A stretch of 64,000 bases of DNA from contig NC_068974.1 in assembly GCF_016808095.1 (NCBI RefSeq), positions 27,016,825-27,080,824 on the forward strand, given 5' to 3'. The DNA is from Vigna angularis. Its lineage: Eukaryota > Streptophyta > Magnoliopsida > Fabales > Fabaceae. A program made the position numbers and the translations under genes. Positions 61,688 to 64,000 of this stretch are shown piece after piece. The notes beneath the pieces were generated by a model, which worked only from the letters and a program-made list of their open reading frames with translations, had not been told where the DNA came from and searched no databases. Positions within the stretch are counted from its first letter, which is position 1. Each line of letters begins with the position of its first letter.

Positions 61688-62833
61688 ATGGCCTCATCAT
61701 CAACCAAAAGGCCAAGAAAAAGTCGTTAGGGAAAAGAAACCCTCACTGAGGTAGAAGATGCAGTCCATGTCAGACCATCTGTAGAGGAACAATTAGATCA
61801 ACGTCGTTTCTTCACTCACAGCCATCAAATGGAAAACTATGCAGCTGATTTCTATACAAGAAGTATTGTTGGTCCAAAGATAACGAATTTTGAATCATTT
61901 GCCGGCTCAGAGTTATTTTTCCAAAATCATCTTCTATTTCAAGGGGTGATTGAATTTCTTACATTGCAGGGACCCTACTATCCGGATTTAATCAAAGTTT
62001 TTTATTCAAATCTGAAGATTTCTGGAAATGGATATTTGCTCAGTGAGGTAAACAAGAGAAGAATAAGATTGAAACCTGCTGATTGGTTGAATGTAGCTAA
62101 TATGAAGTATGAGGGCCAAAAATTGTGTTTTTCAAATATCCTAGAGGACTTTCCATATGACCGGGAGATGACATTAGCTACTATGGTTATACCAAAAATG
62201 CAAGGTCACCGTGTTAAAACGGTTGGTTATTTGAATATTAATGATAGACTTCTACATTATGTTATTGTGCACATGTTGACTCCACGACCAGGGAATTTTG
62301 CTAGGTTATTGCAGGAAGATATCTTTATGATATGGGTGCTTAAAAATAATATAGCTATCAATTAGCCTCATCACATCATGCAACATATGCTTAAATGCAA
62401 GGCCAGTGACACACCCCTACCATACGGTGTCCTTATCACACAGATCATGCAATATTGTGGAGTTCATGTTAATGTCGATGCCAACACTCATATTGGGACC
62501 CGACATCATTTTTCAATTAATTCTTTGAAGAGGTTGAATATTGTTAATGTCAACGGTGTTTGGCAGCATGATGTCGGTGATGATGAAGAAGAGCAACCAG
62601 ACCATCATGACAACTCTGTGCAACCTCCTCCACCTCTTTCAAATCCTAATATGATGACTCAAATGTGGGAAGGGGTACAAGACTTGCAACACAGAATGCA
62701 AGGTATGGAACAAATGCAGGTGCGAGTTCAACGTATTAAAGATAACTTGACAAACCTTTCCCTAGACATGAACTGCCAATTTGCTCACCTCAATCAGAAT
62801 GTTAACTTGATTATTCACAATTTAGATGATTGA
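61688..62833 (+). pseudogene. Accessory ORF of the plant transposon protein type, two internal stops
   Basis: A 382-codon frame from the ATG at 61688 (MASSSTKRPRKSR, a possible nuclear signal) to 62833, with stops at 61727-61729 and 62363-62365. The second falls just after AIN, where the related ORF at 37600-38697 has NW, so a Trp codon was probably lost. Landmarks: GPYYPDLIKVFYSNL, KPADWLNVANMKYEG, TPLPYGVLITQIMQ, and a C-terminal coiled-coil-like stretch rich in Gln/Met. Family resemblance to the copia accessory ORF is clear along the length. Function unknown. Confidence 0.75.
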
Positions 62834-62988
62834 GTTAATTTTTATTCCGATAATGTATTACATGACTTTGTTTTGCTTAAATTGACTTATGTGTTTCAAA
62901 TATTACATTACTTATTTTTCAATGTTATTATCTTTCACATCAGCTTTGCTAGTTTTATTTATTGTGAGCCTGCTCATCTGCAAATTAG

Positions 62989-63306
62989 ATGGACTCTCCA
63001 ATCATTGATGAACTGCAAAAACAAATTAATCAATCAAGAAGACTATGTGTTGCTCTTGAACGACATACACAGGCCATGGAGCGTCGAATATCCTTGGTAA
63101 ATGCTAGGATTCAATCATCTAATCCAACTACAGAAGAAATTGAAAACTTATTACGGACTATGAACATTGAAGATCATAATTTATTCAGACAGTGCTTCGA
63201 ATTTTTATCTACGCATCCATCCCATACAAGACGTCTAATAGGGATGCCAATACAATATCGTTTCAATGCATTGCAACGATACCTTACTGAAGCAACGTCA
63301 TCATGA
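62989..63306 (+). CDS. Small ORF resembling the C-terminus of the Myb-like partner (105 aa)
   Basis: Residues 1-45 are a helical, Gln/Arg-rich start (MDSPIIDELQKQINQSRRLC). Residues 49-100 (EEIENLLRTMNIEDHNLFRQ, then FLSTHPSHTRRLIGMP) align with the last 55 residues of the ORF at 60326-61464 (ADIYEMLSAMNIADENLLEQ, then FLCGNPTCTKRLMGLP) without gaps. The frame is open. The ATG is directly preceded by a splice-acceptor-like tgcaaattag, so it could also be a 3' exon of a spliced transcript from upstream. Its separate existence is unusual. Confidence 0.6.
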   Translation: MDSPIIDELQKQINQSRRLCVALERHTQAMERRISLVNARIQSSNPTTEEIENLLRTMNIEDHNLFRQCFEFLSTHPSHTRRLIGMPIQYRFNALQRYLTEATSS

Positions 63307-64000
63307 ACTATTACAAATATATTTGTATGTTTAAATGTTGCCACTTTTTTTAGGACATGTAATATTATAACTTTCTTTAATTATTTGTTTGTTTAAAATT
63401 AATCATTCTCACTTCCGTAACAAATAAATTGATGCTACTTGGTAGTAAATTATATTACAAACAAATACTACATTTAAAAATAAATTCATTTTACTACATT
63501 ATAATTTTTATAATTTTTAAAAATTAATTTTAAAAATTATTTATAATTTTTGTCTCTTTATAAACATTTTACAATTAAATATAACATTAATAAATAACAT
63601 TTTATATTACTTTAATAACTAGGGGCATTTTGGTAATCTTTAATTTCTACCAATTAAACTAATTTTTTAAATCTATCACATCAATTAAATCCTACACTAA
63701 TTCTCACAAACTTTACTTCCAAATCCACTCTCAATTACCCACAAATCCACTCAAAAAAACAACTACAAAATTACCCTCAAATCCACTCAAATCCATTCAA
63801 ATCATCTCCCTTTAATCATCTCCCCCAAATACCCCCAAAAGAACAAAACCTAAAACTTTTGAGGGTTCACTAATTTTTTACGAAATTATAATGACTACAA
63901 ATCACTCCTATATATACAAGAATTATTAATCACTTATGGTTTTTAGGTATTATCAACCATTCTTAATTTCCATGTATTATCAAATACTCTTACTTTTAAC
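63307..64000. other. Right flank with AAATCCACTC repeats and a possible terminal repeat
   Basis: Between 63718 and 63800 the word AAATCCACTC or AAATCCATTC occurs about five times. It is followed by tcatctcccccaaatacccc ending near 63836; in reverse this is GGGGTATTTGGGGGAGATGA, similar in style to Harbinger ends (GGG..TTTGG). No matching left end or TWA target duplication found. Confidence 0.4.

Larger units (their letters stand above)
58784..63306 (+). mobile_element. PIF/Harbinger-type cluster with four ORFs
   Basis: Four same-strand ORFs lie close together: DDE transposase (58784-60207), Myb/SANT-like partner (60326-61464), transposon-protein-type ORF (61688-62833) and a small ORF (62989-63306). 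Gaps are 118, 223 and 155 bp. PIF/Harbinger elements normally encode the first two. The outer limits of the element are unknown: a possible right end with subterminal repeats lies at 63700-63840, and I found no left terminal repeat. Confidence 0.75.

Overview
The window is AT-rich plant nuclear DNA dominated by transposable elements. Intron-bearing genes, plant-specific families (ERF with an EAR motif, plant-type RR-TZF, plant reticulon) and LTR elements rich in GACCGNNCGGTC-type palindromes point to a dicot. A Phaseoleae legume (Vigna or Phaseolus type) is my best guess, from the look of the repeats only.

Three host genes are well supported. (1) A reticulon-like protein of the RTNLB17/18/21 type lies on the minus strand at 4206-7272. 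It has eight exons that I joined by hand, giving 431 codons with all junctions in phase. (2) An intronless class II ERF repressor lies at 29390-30028 (+). (3) An intronless tandem CCCH zinc-finger protein of the SOMNUS/TZF4-TZF5 kind lies at 53383-54468 (-). The two intronless genes both have a TATA box with a CT/GA tract just upstream. The ERF also has a dense cluster of CGCG motifs about 0.5-0.8 kb upstream of its TATA box.

The rest is mobile DNA and decayed intergenic sequence. 1-3376: minus-strand Ty3/gypsy-like element with tandem arrays inside, a primer-binding site and two head-to-tail LTR copies. 8372-11599: complete non-autonomous LTR element (LTRs of 423 and 434 bp, 5-bp target duplication) whose inside is mostly an array of short palindromes. 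About 12.88-15.12 and 43.4-44.65 kb: two related LTR-like blocks. 16201-16732: complete TRIM, with a decayed LTR relative at 55594-55760. 23.48-26.7 kb: decayed minus-strand gypsy gag, leader and LTR. 33.5-34.04 kb: LINE remnant. 35104-41933: Ty1/copia-like element with matching target duplication, a decayed gag, no recognised pol, and an accessory ORF in its place.

At the right end (58784-63306, +) is a PIF/Harbinger cluster: an apparently intact DDE transposase, a Myb/SANT-like partner broken by one stop, a third ORF of the same family as the accessory ORF in the copia element, and a small fourth ORF that resembles the C-terminus of the Myb-like protein. The sharing of one accessory ORF family by a retroelement and a DNA transposon, and the detached C-terminal ORF, are the best candidates here for something poorly described. 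Many of the breaks in these element genes are tryptophan codons turned into stops.
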